DNA of 64,000 bases, from contig PDNA01000072.1 of NCBI GenBank assembly GCA_002573605.1, positions 1-64,000 of the forward strand, given 5' to 3'. The position numbers and the translations under genes were made by a program. This document shows positions 9,646-22,300 of the stretch, piece by piece. The DNA is from Polytolypa hystricis UAMH7299 (lineage: Eukaryota > Ascomycota > Eurotiomycetes > Onygenales). The notes beneath the pieces are model-generated. The model searched no databases. It saw only the letters and a program-made list of their open reading frames with translations, and was not told the DNA's origin. Positions within the stretch are counted from its first letter, which is position 1, and each line of letters starts with the position of its first letter.

Positions 9646-11766
9646 AAAGGGGGGGCCGGGGGGCAGGAGGTGTTGTATGGCGGGACTTTTGTTTTGGGGG
9701 TTTTGCTTTTTTTTCTTTTCTTTCTTTTCTTTTCGTTTTTTGGTCTTTTGCATAGATACCCCTTGATTTTGCAAGGATCTATTTCTCCTGTCCTCCCCCC
9801 CCCTTTCTTTTCCACTTTTTTCCCTTTTTCTCTCACCGGCCCCTGGCCCATCACACATATCCACACATGCCCAAAGAACCCAACCGGAAAAAAAGCGGCC
9901 CAGTAAATAGAGGAAAGGCAAATAAATTAGAAATATATACGATTGAAGAAAAGAAAAAGGGGAAGAAGCAAGCCACAATGCCCGCCCCTTTATAAAGAAT
10001 CAATAAGTGTGGTTCCCAAAACAAACATCAGAAGAACCAGGATCATCCTGGATGCAATAGCTAGCTATACGACATACCATATCCCTGGTCTGGACAGGGT
10101 AGGGGCGGGCTGGAGGGGGGGATTGTGTATGGTGGAACTACTATGTAGTCAGGTGACAATTCCCCCCCCGATCCTAGCCGGTAGTGAAATAATAATAGCT
10201 GGCTCTTGTTTTCTTTTGGGGGAGGGAGATGCGCTGAACTCTGTGTGTACATTCCCTGCTCTTTCCATGCAAGGTCTCCTGATAGCAGAAAACAAATTGA
10301 AAGGCTCAAAAGCTTTCAGAAGCTTTCTTCCTAGTGTAAAGTAAATTAAAGCTGCATATACACATTTTTTCCCCCCTTTTCCCTTAAAAATTACATTGAA
10401 AATATGAAAAGAAAAAAATAGCAAAGGGGGAAACCTCCTGATGAAGTGTACCCCCTTTTCTTTTCCGTATTCTCACAAACAGACAATTATATCAATTCCT
10501 CAATATAAGGGTTATCATTCATTGTAAAAATATGTATTGTTTTATAGGGTTAGAGGTATCCAAGCATATAGTTTCGATATATTGTTTATTCTTTACATTT
10601 TTCTTATATATTTTATCTCTGCTCTATTTTCTCCTCTTTCCTCCCCCCTCGTTTGTTCCTGATAAATAAGTCCAAATATCTATATAGAGCACTGTTCTCC
10701 ATGCACAACAAGTGAAGATATGCTGTTGTGCATAGTGACATAATTGCATACATGTACTGTACAATATGCTTTTAAAATGCACACACACGCAGCAAACAAG
10801 CCCCAAAGCCCTGCTGTGCTACAGTCTCCCTGACACAATGCCACACCCTTCCGGGCTTTACGTGTCGCGAATCAAATGCCTCCCCCCCACCCCACTCCTT
10901 AACCCTCGACTTCTTCTTTTAGCGTTCCACGTAGCAATGGAACGCGCCGAGAGCGGGTAGTGTGTTAGCAGCAAGGCTGGAATATTAAGCGCAATGCTGT
11001 ACGACGAAATTCCTTCTTTTATTGTTTTCATCGGCGAAGGCTTTTTCTGAGGGGTTTTTCTCTTTTGTTTGTCTGAGAAAGAGAGGTGACACACTATTGA
11101 ACGCATTGGAGCTGTTAAGTTAGCAAACAAAATTCTGAGTCTGAGAGCTTGGCTTGGGATAGGAATAGCTTAACATGAAAGGGGGGAAGGAGAGGGAAGG
11201 TTGTTTGGTTCTGGTGAGGGGTCGGGTTGCTTACCATATCTGCTTCAAGATATGAGCTGTGATCATCTCTTGGGTCATCCTCGTTTTTTAAGGAGGTAAA
11301 AAAAGTCCCGTGCAGGCAAAAATAAAAATAAAACGATCGAACCATTTCAGTTGGTGCGAGGTGGGCGTCAGAGATTTATTCCGAACATATGCTGGGCTCG
11401 AGATATTCGTCAGAATATTGCATGGGTTGCCAGTCGTGCAGTGGTCCCGAGCTCTGTAGCTGAAATTCTCGATGACAGACATCGAAGGGATTAGGCTCGA
11501 GCTCGCGTTCTGCACGAAGCACATCACTTCTGTTCATGAATCCCTGACCGCTTTGGTAGATAGAAATCTGCTCGTATTGCGGCGAACTCGGTTCTAACAT
11601 AGGGGCCAATCCCGGCAAGGATGCCAACTGCCATGTTTGGTAGTACCCGTTCGAATGCGTGTGACAGGCCATTTTTTGATTCTAAAAATAGGCCAAGAAA
11701 AAGGTTAACAAATGTAGTATCTCCGGCTTTTTTTTCCTTGCTAGGTGCTGGTATAACGAGGCTGGC
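9646..11766. other. Convergent intergenic region, no gene firmly supported
   Basis: This is 2.1 kb between the 3' ends of the Hrq1 gene (+) and the Zn2Cys6 gene (-). It is rich in homopolymers and TC tracts, with an AT-rich part at 10.3-10.7 kb. The only protein-like frame is on the - strand at 11376-11672 (listed separately). No RNA gene was recognised. Confidence 0.5.
11376..11672 (-). other. Orphan 98-codon frame just downstream of the Zn2Cys6 gene
   Basis: This frame has a believable amino-acid mix (Gln, Ser, Tyr and Pro rich) and follows a good acceptor (CTATTTTTAG). It looks at first like a further exon of the transcription factor. However, no GT donor in the correct phase lies before the stop codon of the preceding exon at about 11767, so I could not join the two. 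It may be a remnant of an older longer tail, an alternative last exon whose donor lies at the weak GTACGC near 11881, or chance. Confidence 0.25.
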
Positions 11767-14236
11767 TCAGGGGGAAAACTGGTCTGGGGAGCGCTCATGA
11801 GAAGGGCCGGAATGTGATATAGGAGAGCTGCTGCTGGAATAATCAAGATTCATCTTGTTGAACAGTAGCTTCATATCGCGTACATCTTTGTGGAGAGGAT
11901 CTCGCGGGTTCGTCGTCCTCTCCTGTGTCCATCGATAGATTTCTTGCACCAGCTGCGTGTTGCCTCCCCCATTGTTGGGAAGCCATCTATGGGCAACATC
12001 AGGAATTCCCCAGACTTCGGCCATCGCTTCTCGGAATTTCGGAGGGTAAATATAGCTAAGAATAGAATAGATAAGTTAGTACGCTAAATGCGGGGGTCAC
12101 TCAAAATCAAAAAAGAGAATATAGGTGCTACAAGGTATGTATTGCTGCTTGTTTTGCAACCATAGGAGCATTGATGCTACATACCCTTGCTGTTCCACAA
12201 ATGCCAGTTTCTGCCGGCACCACATGATATATCTGTCATCGCGGGGAACGTGCAATGCGGCAATACCAATGGCATTCTGGAGGAGAAGCGGGTATTCTTT
12301 TGGTGAATTAGGCCAACGCGCGATTGTTTCCACGATCCGACACTGCTCCGTCGCAAGGCGCTGCAGCTCCTGATCATATGACTGTTGCATCATTTTGCCC
12401 GTTTGATGTAAAAGCATGAGTCTTCCTCCTATCAAGTCAGCCGCGCAGAGGTTCACTTCCGATATAGGGTCATCGTAAAATCCTTCTAGAAAATAAGGGT
12501 CCACTATATCGTCTGGTCCAAGAGGCTGCTTGTTAGGGTACGACGTAACGAGATAGCGGGGGTCTCTCATTGCATCCATTGACTTTTGCAGATTTTCGAG
12601 GTCGTCAAAAAGCAGCTGGTTTTCAGAGGCGAATTGGCCCAGGGGTATGAGGTTGTTGGTGGCTTTGGCAAACAATTCCGCCATATCCATAGCAAAAGTT
12701 CTATTTTGCTGCGACCACGCCCATACCTGCTTGTTAATATCGTTGGGGTTGTTGGCCGCGTCCTGGATAGCCACTCGTTGACCCACAGCATACCACTCAC
12801 GGTCCAGAACCGTCTTTTGCCCAGCAAGGAGACCGACCATCACGTCGAAACGAGTAAACCACGTAAATAGATGCTCATGGAAGGGATCTTGATTGATGCT
12901 CTCTGGAGTGTAAAGCTCAAGAATCATGCCATGAGCTGCCTTGTGATGGTCGAGAAGATTTACCCAATCGCCCACGCATTCCTATAGCTCATATATCAGA
13001 ACTGTTCAGGCTCGGGTGGGGGGGAAAAGTAACTTACCTCGAAAGCTGTAAGTTGAAGGACAGTCAATAGAGTTGCATCATTTGACTGTTTACCAGAACG
13101 TAAGGATCTCAAAAGTGCCGATACCGATTCGTCGTAATATCTAAGGAAGGTGACAAGTTTGGCATTCGGCTGGCTCAGGGAGTAATGATACGCTGAAAAC
13201 GCGACAACGGCATATAGAAGTGGTTCGTAAGCCAGCGCATAGGAAATAAGCTCGTCGTGAACAAAGGTTTCAGCGTGGGATCGAAGGAAGTAATGTCGAT
13301 GGTTTATGTGCTCCTGGCGATAGGCGAGGAAGAATTGGATGTCCTGCCTCAGCCCCGAGGCACCAGGGAGATTGGACAGGATTTGCAAAGAGGGTTCGGT
13401 GGAAATTGGCGAATCCGATGTCACCCCTGTCGCATCGCTCACTGGAGAGACACTTATATCTTGACTCCTTGATGCACTATCTGAGGCAAATCGTCCCCTC
13501 CTTTTGCCCAAGGAATGGGCGCTTTGCCTTCGAGCTACAGCGCTTCTCGGCCTCGACATGGACGCTGATCGGCGTTTAGGCGGGGCGTCACCGGAAGTAT
13601 CGTTCTGTCCTGGGAGGTTTGCCCTAGAGTCCCGCTCCTGATTCTCATCTGAGGAATCACTTTCGGGTATTGGAGGATACTTTTCGCTCGACTTCATAGC
13701 CGTGCGACTCCCCGTCCTCTGCATGGGCGGGGGGGGATAGACGCAATCTCTTTTCCCTTTACTACATCCTAGAGGGTGGGCCCATTAGTTAACAATCGTG
13801 ACTCGGTCTTGGTAAATCCGTTGCCCAAACTTACTTTCGCAGATGGGATGTGTTTCATCGCACTGAGACGATCTGGTTAATAAAATGTGCGCCATATAGT
13901 ATCGAATAAGATACTAACCTTCACGCGACGAGATCGACAGGTGTAGCAACCACTTCGGGTTCTTTTATGCTTTTTCTGGTCCGGAGGGTTGGGTGGCATC
14001 TGGCTCTGTGAGGGGCTGCTTTGGAAAGTGGATTGGGTTGGCGGCGGCGGATGATGCCACATGGTGGATGGGTTGGAGTAATGTTCGGGGACTGGATTTG
14101 TATGAACGGAGAGCGGCAGAGACTCGGAATATTGCACGGAGGATGATGGATCATGAGGATAACTTGATACAATTCCTTCCGGCACGAAGTACGAACCCAT
14201 CGCGGTCTTGGGGGGATGCCGGAATAATGTAAGCAT
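11767..14236 (-). CDS. Zn2Cys6 fungal transcription factor
   Basis: Five exons on the - strand: 14236 (or ATG at 14200)-13919, 13862-13835, 13768-13038, 12981-12185 and 12055-11767. Phases agree, and the donors are GTTAGT, GTAAGT, GTAAGT and GTATGT. The product is about 708-720 residues. The zinc cluster reads C-x2-C-x6-C-x6-C-x2-C-x6-C, starting GCYTCRSRRVKC, and is assembled from exons 1-3; exon 2 is only 28 nt. A Ser-rich linker follows with an NLS-like PPKRR, then an all-helical regulatory domain (HYFLRSHAETF, YEPLLYAVVAFSAYHYSL) of the fungal-specific transcription factor type (PF11951-like). The last junction gives the expected EQQGY-IYPPKF join. Family knowledge: such proteins bind CGG-containing DNA as regulators. 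The target pathway cannot be told, because no pathway genes lie beside it. The two ATGs at 14236 and 14200 are both possible. Confidence 0.8.
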
Positions 14237-17200
14237 AACCCAATGTGAACGGCTGCGGTCAGTTACCTAGATACCACTTTTTCAGCATACCATCAGTTGC
14301 CACCTCCAACGTGCTATTTATATTGAAAAAATAATAGACTGGAAGTGATGCGGGATCGGTCATCAGAAACAGCCACCACGTTGAGGATAGAACTAGAAAA
14401 ACAATATGAGACATTCAAGGGGGCAAAAGTAAACTGTGGTATGAGGGAGCACACCCTTTCGACAATGCAAATCCACTCGCTGTTTTAACGCCTCAACTCT
14501 AACTATCTCCAGGCAACAAGTAAAAGCACGATGGAAAAGACTGACGGTTTCACGTACTGGTTAGGGAAACAGAGCCACTGTATTGTGGGGAGTGCGTGTA
14601 TTAACCTAATGACGAAGGTGCGCGGGTCAAATTTGCTGCTTGATCTGAGTAAGAGTAAAACGTGAAGGTGGCGCTGAGAAAAGCTTTAAGGCCGTATATG
14701 CAATCCTTCACGCTGGAGCTAAGATGCCAGAGCTGCTGCATAACAAAAAAGAGCACGAAGTAGCATACGATGGTCGGAGCGCGGTGAACCGGATCCAAGA
14801 GATTGTCGCCAGGGATAGCCTGGGAAAATGTATGCGGCAGGGGGGTCAAGGGACAAGAAGCTCACCCGTCAAATCTGTCGGTCGGTGCGGTCCGAAAAGA
14901 TCTGTAAGACTGATGAGATGCAATCGGCAGGCCTGAGGGGGATGGTTGGTATTAAGCCTAGGCTGTTTGACGATTCAGCCAAGCAGCAGACCGTAAGAGG
15001 ATACCCAAGAGATATGCGGTTGAGCTGCAGGAGTGGATATTAACGTTCTGGAAGACCAGATAGTACATGGTGGACCATTTTAGTGCACCCTGATAACCCG
15101 CATAATCCGTAGCACACGCTGGCGGGGCTCGTCGGGGCCAGTTGCAATACTGTCCTAAATATTAGGTTTATGCTGCCCTGATTTTTGATGACCTGCGTTT
15201 TATGACTTTTCGATATTGTTTCCGAGTAAATTGCAGTGACGCCCACGAGCATCCGGGATCGTTAATAATAATATCGGGAAATCTTCTTGTTACAAACATA
15301 CCCCACCGTACCCCGTGCTCATGGGCCATGTCGACATACCTGGAGAGATTATTAACAACGAGGCAAATCCTTAATTTCCCTACCCTTATGCAGATATGTA
15401 TAGGGTAGCCTGATACCCACGCTGGATGGCTTGCGAGGAGTCGACCCTCTCATGACGAACAGAGTTTTCATCACACTTTCGAGAAACATTAGTCAAGCTA
15501 CGCGAGTTATATATCGCGTGGCATATATAATAAAATCCAATCACGAACGCCGATGATTAAATTGCCCATGGATTCATAGTTGAGCTCATCACTGATCAGT
15601 ATTCAGGCATAGGGAAGGCCTTGGCAAGACCTTGTGCCGATATGAGAGATCCTGGACGGTAGTTAGTCTGCAGACTGCAGGCTCTGAGAGCACCTTGGAC
15701 ATGTATGGAAGCTAAAGGGGAAAGATGATCTCCAGACAGCTGGGGATGATGATCTCCACTGCCCAGCGCTCCGCTTGGGTTTTATTTGCTGGTACGCTAA
15801 GTTTGGCACGAATTGACACAGACCCGCGGAGCTATTATCACGGCCTCTCACAACAGCTTGGTTAGCCTTTCTGCTACTCGCTTTGCTTGCTTTCTGGTTG
15901 GCTTCCATCGTGACAGGTATCGATTGGATCCACGACGATACCTTGCAGTTCGCTGATCAACAGGGAGGAGAAGCCCCTTGAGTGGCAGAGCGGACGGCGC
16001 TTGAGGCTAGGTCATTGATATGAGCGGAAGGGGCCAGCCACAGGGAGGGGGACAGGGTTTTGACTTCTCGTGGTACTGTGGGTCTCTCCTCTGTGAGTGG
16101 TTGGGAGTGGTTGAGTTGGTGAAAGATATCGAAATCCGGGAAGAAATGTGCCTATTATTCCGGGTCTGGTGTATCAACCATCTCACATTTTCAAATCCCG
16201 AACTACACCATTACGCATCTTGAAGCCTTTGCGAGGCATATCACAATCTTGTCCGACAGCCCTGAACATCGATGAGAGAAACATGTGTGCGAACATAGCT
16301 CTGCAAAAAGCGGGGGGCGGTATCATAACATTTGTCGGCTGGACTTCCGTCAGAAACTCAGATTGCGGGCAGATGTGGGTCGCTGACGATGATAGCCGGG
16401 CCAGCTCTGCTACTCCGTACATAGCTTAGCCTTCAATCAGTGTCTCCACTGGCATTATTCTGCCTCCGTAGCTTAGTTGACGTTGTCGTCCACTGAACAG
16501 AGTGCGGGAGAACTTGCTTACAGAAAGAGCCCACATAAGTTCTAGGCTATCCTAGGATATGCCCTGTCATGCGATCAGATACGGATATGCTTAGAAGTGT
16601 TATTGGATCTGTGATCAGCGTGGAAGCTGGGGTTCTAAAGCACCCCCGTCACAGAGACCATAGTCTCCGTTCCTGGATCTTGAAAGTCAATAGTTCCCTC
16701 CCCACTTCCTAAAGGTCGAAGCAAATGCCCAGGTCTGCGGGCCAATCCTGTGCAAGATAGGACCCCTTCAGCGTGGCTTGCAGGACTATTTGTGGGGAAC
16801 ACGCCCACAGAATAAATCCCCCATAACACGAGGGTATATTAAATCACCAATAGGCTTCTTCAGTGCTGGCAGAAGGTCAGCCACAGACACGCTAGAAATA
16901 TAGCACCGTTGTCGTGGCTTGAGGGGCACTTGGCGCAAGACTTGTTAACTTGCTGCTAACAGTGCTAAGTTGTTAGACATGGCCCCGTCAGCTCCAGATT
17001 GGCGGATGATCAGAAGAATTGCGATGTGAACCAGTGACGTTTATTTATCCAGGGAGACCCATGGCTGTTTGGAATGCTTAAAATGCCGGGGCCAAGAAAG
17101 AACCCAACCACCCACACCACACCGCACACCACACACCACACACCACCACCGCACCAGGGGCTCACCCAAAGCAATCCCAAACACAGAGAGCTTTTGGGCC

Positions 17201-19336
17201 CTCCAGCAAGCCTACCAGGTTTCGATTAGTCCGCACACGCTCTGTGTATGCGCCTGATGGCACGGTTTCGAAAATTTACAGCGAACCTGATAAGTGGGCG
17301 AAAAAGCCACCCACCGTCTTCAGCGTGCGTCGTTAGCAGCTGTATTAGCTTTGGAGCCCGGAAATGACGAACAAGGGTCAGGGACTAGTATAAGCATATA
17401 AAAATGCTCCGTCATCCGTATTATCAATTCTCAACGAGACGGCTGCACGACCCACTGGGCTGCCTGACATCGATGTCGCCGCTTGACATCATAATTTCCT
17501 CGAGGTTGTGAGCTCACAATCAATACCACGCCTTAGAAAATCCACCGGCAAGGGCCGGAAGGGCATTTTACCAGAAGGTCGCCCAGCAATTATCCAAGCA
17601 TGAGGGGAATGCTTGGCTTTGAGTTTTAACGGCATTCAAGTTTCAACAAGCAAAACGTCCTGTTATTGACCTTGCATCAATAATGGCCGTCTGAGATAGT
17701 CCCACTCCCCCAGGCCTGTACTTACTCAGTACCTTAAATCAAGACAAGGTTGACCCATGTAAGAATCCGTCCAGTGATTGGTAGTCCTATCATGCTGACA
17801 TGGGTGACTTTCGAATGGAGACCATCTCCTTTTTTCGATTTCGAGGGAGCTCAATCCTAGATACAGGTCAGGTAATGATAAACTCTTTTTCCTTCATTCG
17901 TATCATCTCTGGATGATGCAAGGCATCAATTACCCACAGACAAGCATGATATCCTGCAGCATCAGCCGGGACCTTCCAAGGCCTGGTACAGAAAGACACT
18001 AATCCAAGCATGAGCGGGGTCCCGCTGGCTTGCTTGTCTCCCATCTTTTTTTCCTTCATTTATTTCCTTTTCAAGGCACCGAGATGTGGAGGCACTTTGA
18101 AGAAGTGCGCTTGGTATAATGGGCCTTCTCCATATTACTTGGCGAACGCTATTATTGACAAGGATTATGCATAGATCTCGTCCAGGGCTGGGGAGGGCTG
18201 GCTCATCATTCGAATGATTTCCTTAGTCGACCGTTGAGAGCGTTCTTCTCTAGGAGACAAAGTTCTTCTCTACAGAATAATACCCGACTATCGAATCATT
18301 ACGGAGGATTCTCCGTGTTGCGTTCGCAGTGAAAACCTTCGATTCTGGGGAAGGGCTGCAACTCCCCTATATTGAGTTTGCTGGTAACAAGGGCGGGTGT
18401 GTGCGTTAATTTGAACTTTGCAGGCAGAAAAATTCTCTAACCACTCAGAACAATCTGAGCTGCAGAATCTTCTCCTTTTTAACCATTCCCTTGGCCGGTG
18501 AGGCTCCTTATCATCCCATGAATCTGGGGTCGAAAGAGCAACTCTGTCAGTGGCTGGAATATCCATATCCATGTCAGATATGTTGAGCTATTGAAAACTA
18601 AGTTCATGATGTCCATCAAAAAGATCCCTGCCCAACCATGCTGAGAGCTGCAGACGGAAACTGACATGCACGTATGTGTATATACCTTTCACGTGGGACC
18701 TGGCAATCCGTTCCCGTTGTGATTGGACTGTGACAAAGTTTTCTCGAAATTTGTCGACTACAGGCCAATAATGGTCCTGCATATACCCGTCAGTACAGCC
18801 TTATTAAATGCGTGGTCTGCACCCTTTACTGTATCCTTGTGAGTTGCGGTGCGGGAAACCTTCGTTCCTTTTTGTCGAAGTGCATTGAGAACGGCCCCTC
18901 AATGAATTGGTACCCCCTTGTCGCAATTGGCGCGCTGGCCTGCTCCACATTACACCCGATATTTGTCGATTATACGGCTTCAGGCTCTTAACACGAGCGG
19001 TATCCATTCCGACCCAAAGAAAAACAAGATGCAGTTTTCAAAAAAGGGGTCACGCCCTTGGGTATTTTTCCCCACTTGATAAATTTCCTCTCCACCTCGG
19101 CCCTTGCGGGCATAGTTTGATACGGGACAGAGTTCATATAAAATGCGGAATCGAACTAACATTTCTGTGGAGTCGCGCCTAATGCATACCCCGCCTATTT
19201 CTTTTTTATATACGGGTGCACATACCTATTACTAATTCATGACCTGACATATGATTTACAACCCATAACCATGGCATGGATGCTTGATCCCATGTGGCAT
19301 TCTGCAAGGTGCTCGGAGTGGCCGCAGGTGTGGTTC

Positions 19337-19337
<1 letters not shown>

Positions 19338-19371
<34 letters not shown>
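19338..19371 (+). repeat. (AAT)n microsatellite, about 11 copies
   Basis: A near-perfect trinucleotide run lies inside the gene-poor stretch. No coding context was seen, so it is probably a neutral length-variable locus. Confidence 0.95.
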
Positions 19372-19372
<1 letters not shown>

Positions 19373-22300
19373 GCTGGTATTAGCACCAGCAGGGTTTGCT
19401 CTCCAGTCTGTTGACCTCTCTCTTGGTTGAAACCTGTCACAACCTTGAAAGCAATGACTCGTTGTAGTTAAAGCCAGTGGAAGATGGCAGATACCGGAGT
19501 ACCGGAAAAACAACGACTTTGCCACTTGTTATTATTGGCACTGTGTGTGTGTGTGGTGTGGTGTGGATCATCGTTGATGGGCTTGACGGAAGGTCAAGCC
19601 AGCTTCTTCCCGAGTGCGGGACTAAACCCCCCTTTTCTCGACGATGGCCTCTTGGCGTACGATACATCTTGAGCACAAGTATGTCCATACAACGTGCATA
19701 GAATAATGATGTAATTGCCCTCTCATCTATATCTGCTATCCATACTGGGTGGAAATTGCCACCGTGGCTACATGAAAGCCCAAAAATTCAAGTACCGAAT
19801 TTGAACAGGCACATGGAAAATACAGCTCCAATGCCCAGAGAGCCGGTTCCGGCCTCGGCCCAATCGCCCCCCTATCCCCACTCAGACATATATGAAGCTT
19901 GCGGGCAAGGAGACGCTCCATTGGGAGAAGATCAGGCTGAGGATATCCTTACCGGTCTCCACTTTGGAAACTGGGCCACACAAGACAGTTGTTTTTTTTT
20001 CCCTCTCCCTTCCTTCTTTCGCTCTTCTGGATTTTTCGGTTCGACAATCTTTTTTTTAATCTACGAAAAACCGATTTTAGTCCCTTTTTTACTAGTTCCT
20101 CCCCCTCAATTACCTGCTTCCAGCGCCAAGAAGCTATCTCGAAGATCTCACCTGATTTGATCAGCTAGCCAAGTCATAGTAACACCTGGAGGCTGCAGGC
20201 TGCAGCCATGCAGGCGGCATTATTCTGGATCCAACGCCCCCTTCCAGAACGAAACGTAGAAATATGGGGCAGTTTTTTCCCGGCTGTTTGGCTTCCCTCC
20301 GCGAAGGCTAGAACCCCTTTTCCCCCAATAATGGCAAAGTGAAAAAGGGCCACCACCCCGGAAGGGTCCGATTTCCATGCCCATGTGACAGACAAAAACA
20401 AGGAAAAGGAAAAAGGAAAAAAAGAAACCAGGGCAATTGGTGAACAGATATCATAAGAGCTCATTTTATAGCAACAGGCATTACTTGCAAGATCCTTGGC
20501 CACTATCACTTGATTTTCGACAGGGGCCGGTGGGGCGAAGAGTGGAGGGGGGGGTGGGTGGGAAGGAAAGCAACTGAATTGGTCCATTTTCCTAATTTTC
20601 TCTGAGCGCTGGTGGGTTCCACCTTTGCGTTAAAATAGCGTTGTGGGACTAGCTTCCTCAAGTCGAAGCCATGTGGCAGAGTCTAGCCGCTCCACTGCAA
20701 CAGGGTATAGGATGTGATGTGATGTCCAGGAGGGGGGGGGAAAACAAACGGCGAGGACATGCAACAAATAATGTTCGAAACTTTAATTTGTATGTACCGT
20801 TTATTTCGTCAACCATGGTTGATAATAAAGCCTATATGGTAAAGTTCAAGGTCTCAGGATTCTGTGGTTACCCCCTTTTTTCCCTTGCCCTTGCAAGAAG
20901 GAGAGATTTTACCCAGTGTTGGAAGTATGTCTATGTATGTGTATACATACCTACATGATGTTAAATGGCCTTTTGAGACTATAACATTCCCTCCTATTAC
21001 CGTAACAGGTGTTTTCACACTGTAACATTGTATGAAGCAACAGGCGTGGTCAAGTTACATCTCTGCAATCTAACGGTATGCATTCCAAGCCATGTATGGT
21101 TTCCGGGGAGCTGGCTTGGCTCCCTGCAAAGAAACTCGTGATGGGTCCCTACAAAGCCTCCAACAACAGAGGCATGGTAAATAGAAGAAGGCTCTGGCTT
21201 CTTTTCTGGTGGCTTCCTTAAGTTGAATTGAACACTAGTTACTGCCTGCACTATATGCTGTGGCCCGTTGCTACATGTGTCTCGTTTTCCATCTGCTCAG
21301 ACGAGCTTTGTCGCTCTGCCCATTTCAGCACATCTTCTACTTGAAGTACATCATCCTTGGCACAACTCCTCGGGCGGGCCGCTCTGGCGGAACGAATTGA
21401 CAGCAAAAAAGACAGCCCGATAGTTTGGGAATGCCAATACCTCTCTACATACCGATTTATATGTAAGCGCGATCGCCTAGCGAATCTAGTGACCCAGTTT
21501 GTCGCAACCGACGCGTTTCTCCCAGCAATTGACCGGGGAAAAGGTGTGATGAAAAAGAAAAAAAAACTTCTTTAAAGATGATTCGATTGTTTTACTGATG
21601 TTGATACGTTATACTCGCCATGTTCGTCCAAACCTCGATATGAAGTCACCCACAGTCTTGCGTGCGATATGCCAGGGGGAGATCCTCGTTCGGGAGCTGA
21701 GAACTCGCGGAGATATTGCAACCCGAACCTTCACTCGGTCAGTTCCATTAAATTGGGTCGATGGAGGATAATATGTTTCAGTGACGATATCGCGTCTACC
21801 CCAAAAGCATTTGAAACAAGGCAACAATGACGAGCATACATGCTTTGCAGAGTTACGAGCTTGGGGGCCACGCGGCAGAGCGCTTATGCACTTCGCCACC
21901 GAGATCTGCAGGAAAGAAAAAAAAAGGCCAGACACGACTCAGGTAAAAATAAAACAAAACAAAACAAAAAGAGAGATAAAATAAAATACATGATCAAATC
22001 AGGTCTCTTCCCACAAGAATGGCAATGTCCCTCCCCGCCCCCATCGACCACGATTCGCCACCTCCTTGATGAAATGAGCACGGTTATCTTCGCGGCCAAA
22101 CAAAGCATGAGACTCCTTGCGGCCCTTGCGCCCCGGTTCAGAAAGCATGTTATTTTTTTTTTGGTTCTAGATGTGTAAGGGTTACTGGAAGGTCAGTGCT
22201 TTTCATGGCAAAAATACAGGGGCCGCACAGAGAAATAAAAACAACATAATTTAAACACACGTCCCTCCGCATTAAAAACAAAAAACAAACGTCACTGTGT

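Noticed and set aside
9400..9978. 192-codon frame on the - strand across the Hrq1 stop
   Set aside because: A Lys-rich homopolymer product plus the reverse of the helicase C-terminus; no conserved motif.
12097..12184. Reading the Zn2Cys6 exon 4 through to its stop, or splicing at GTTGCA or GTAGCA
   Set aside because: The GTATGT donor at 12184 gives the right phase and the expected EQQGY-IYPPKF join; the alternatives are weak or shift the frame.
20174..20587. 137-codon frame on the - strand in the gene-poor stretch
   Set aside because: Pro- and Phe-rich text from pyrimidine tracts, with no motif, no neighbouring exons and an opposite-strand overlap.
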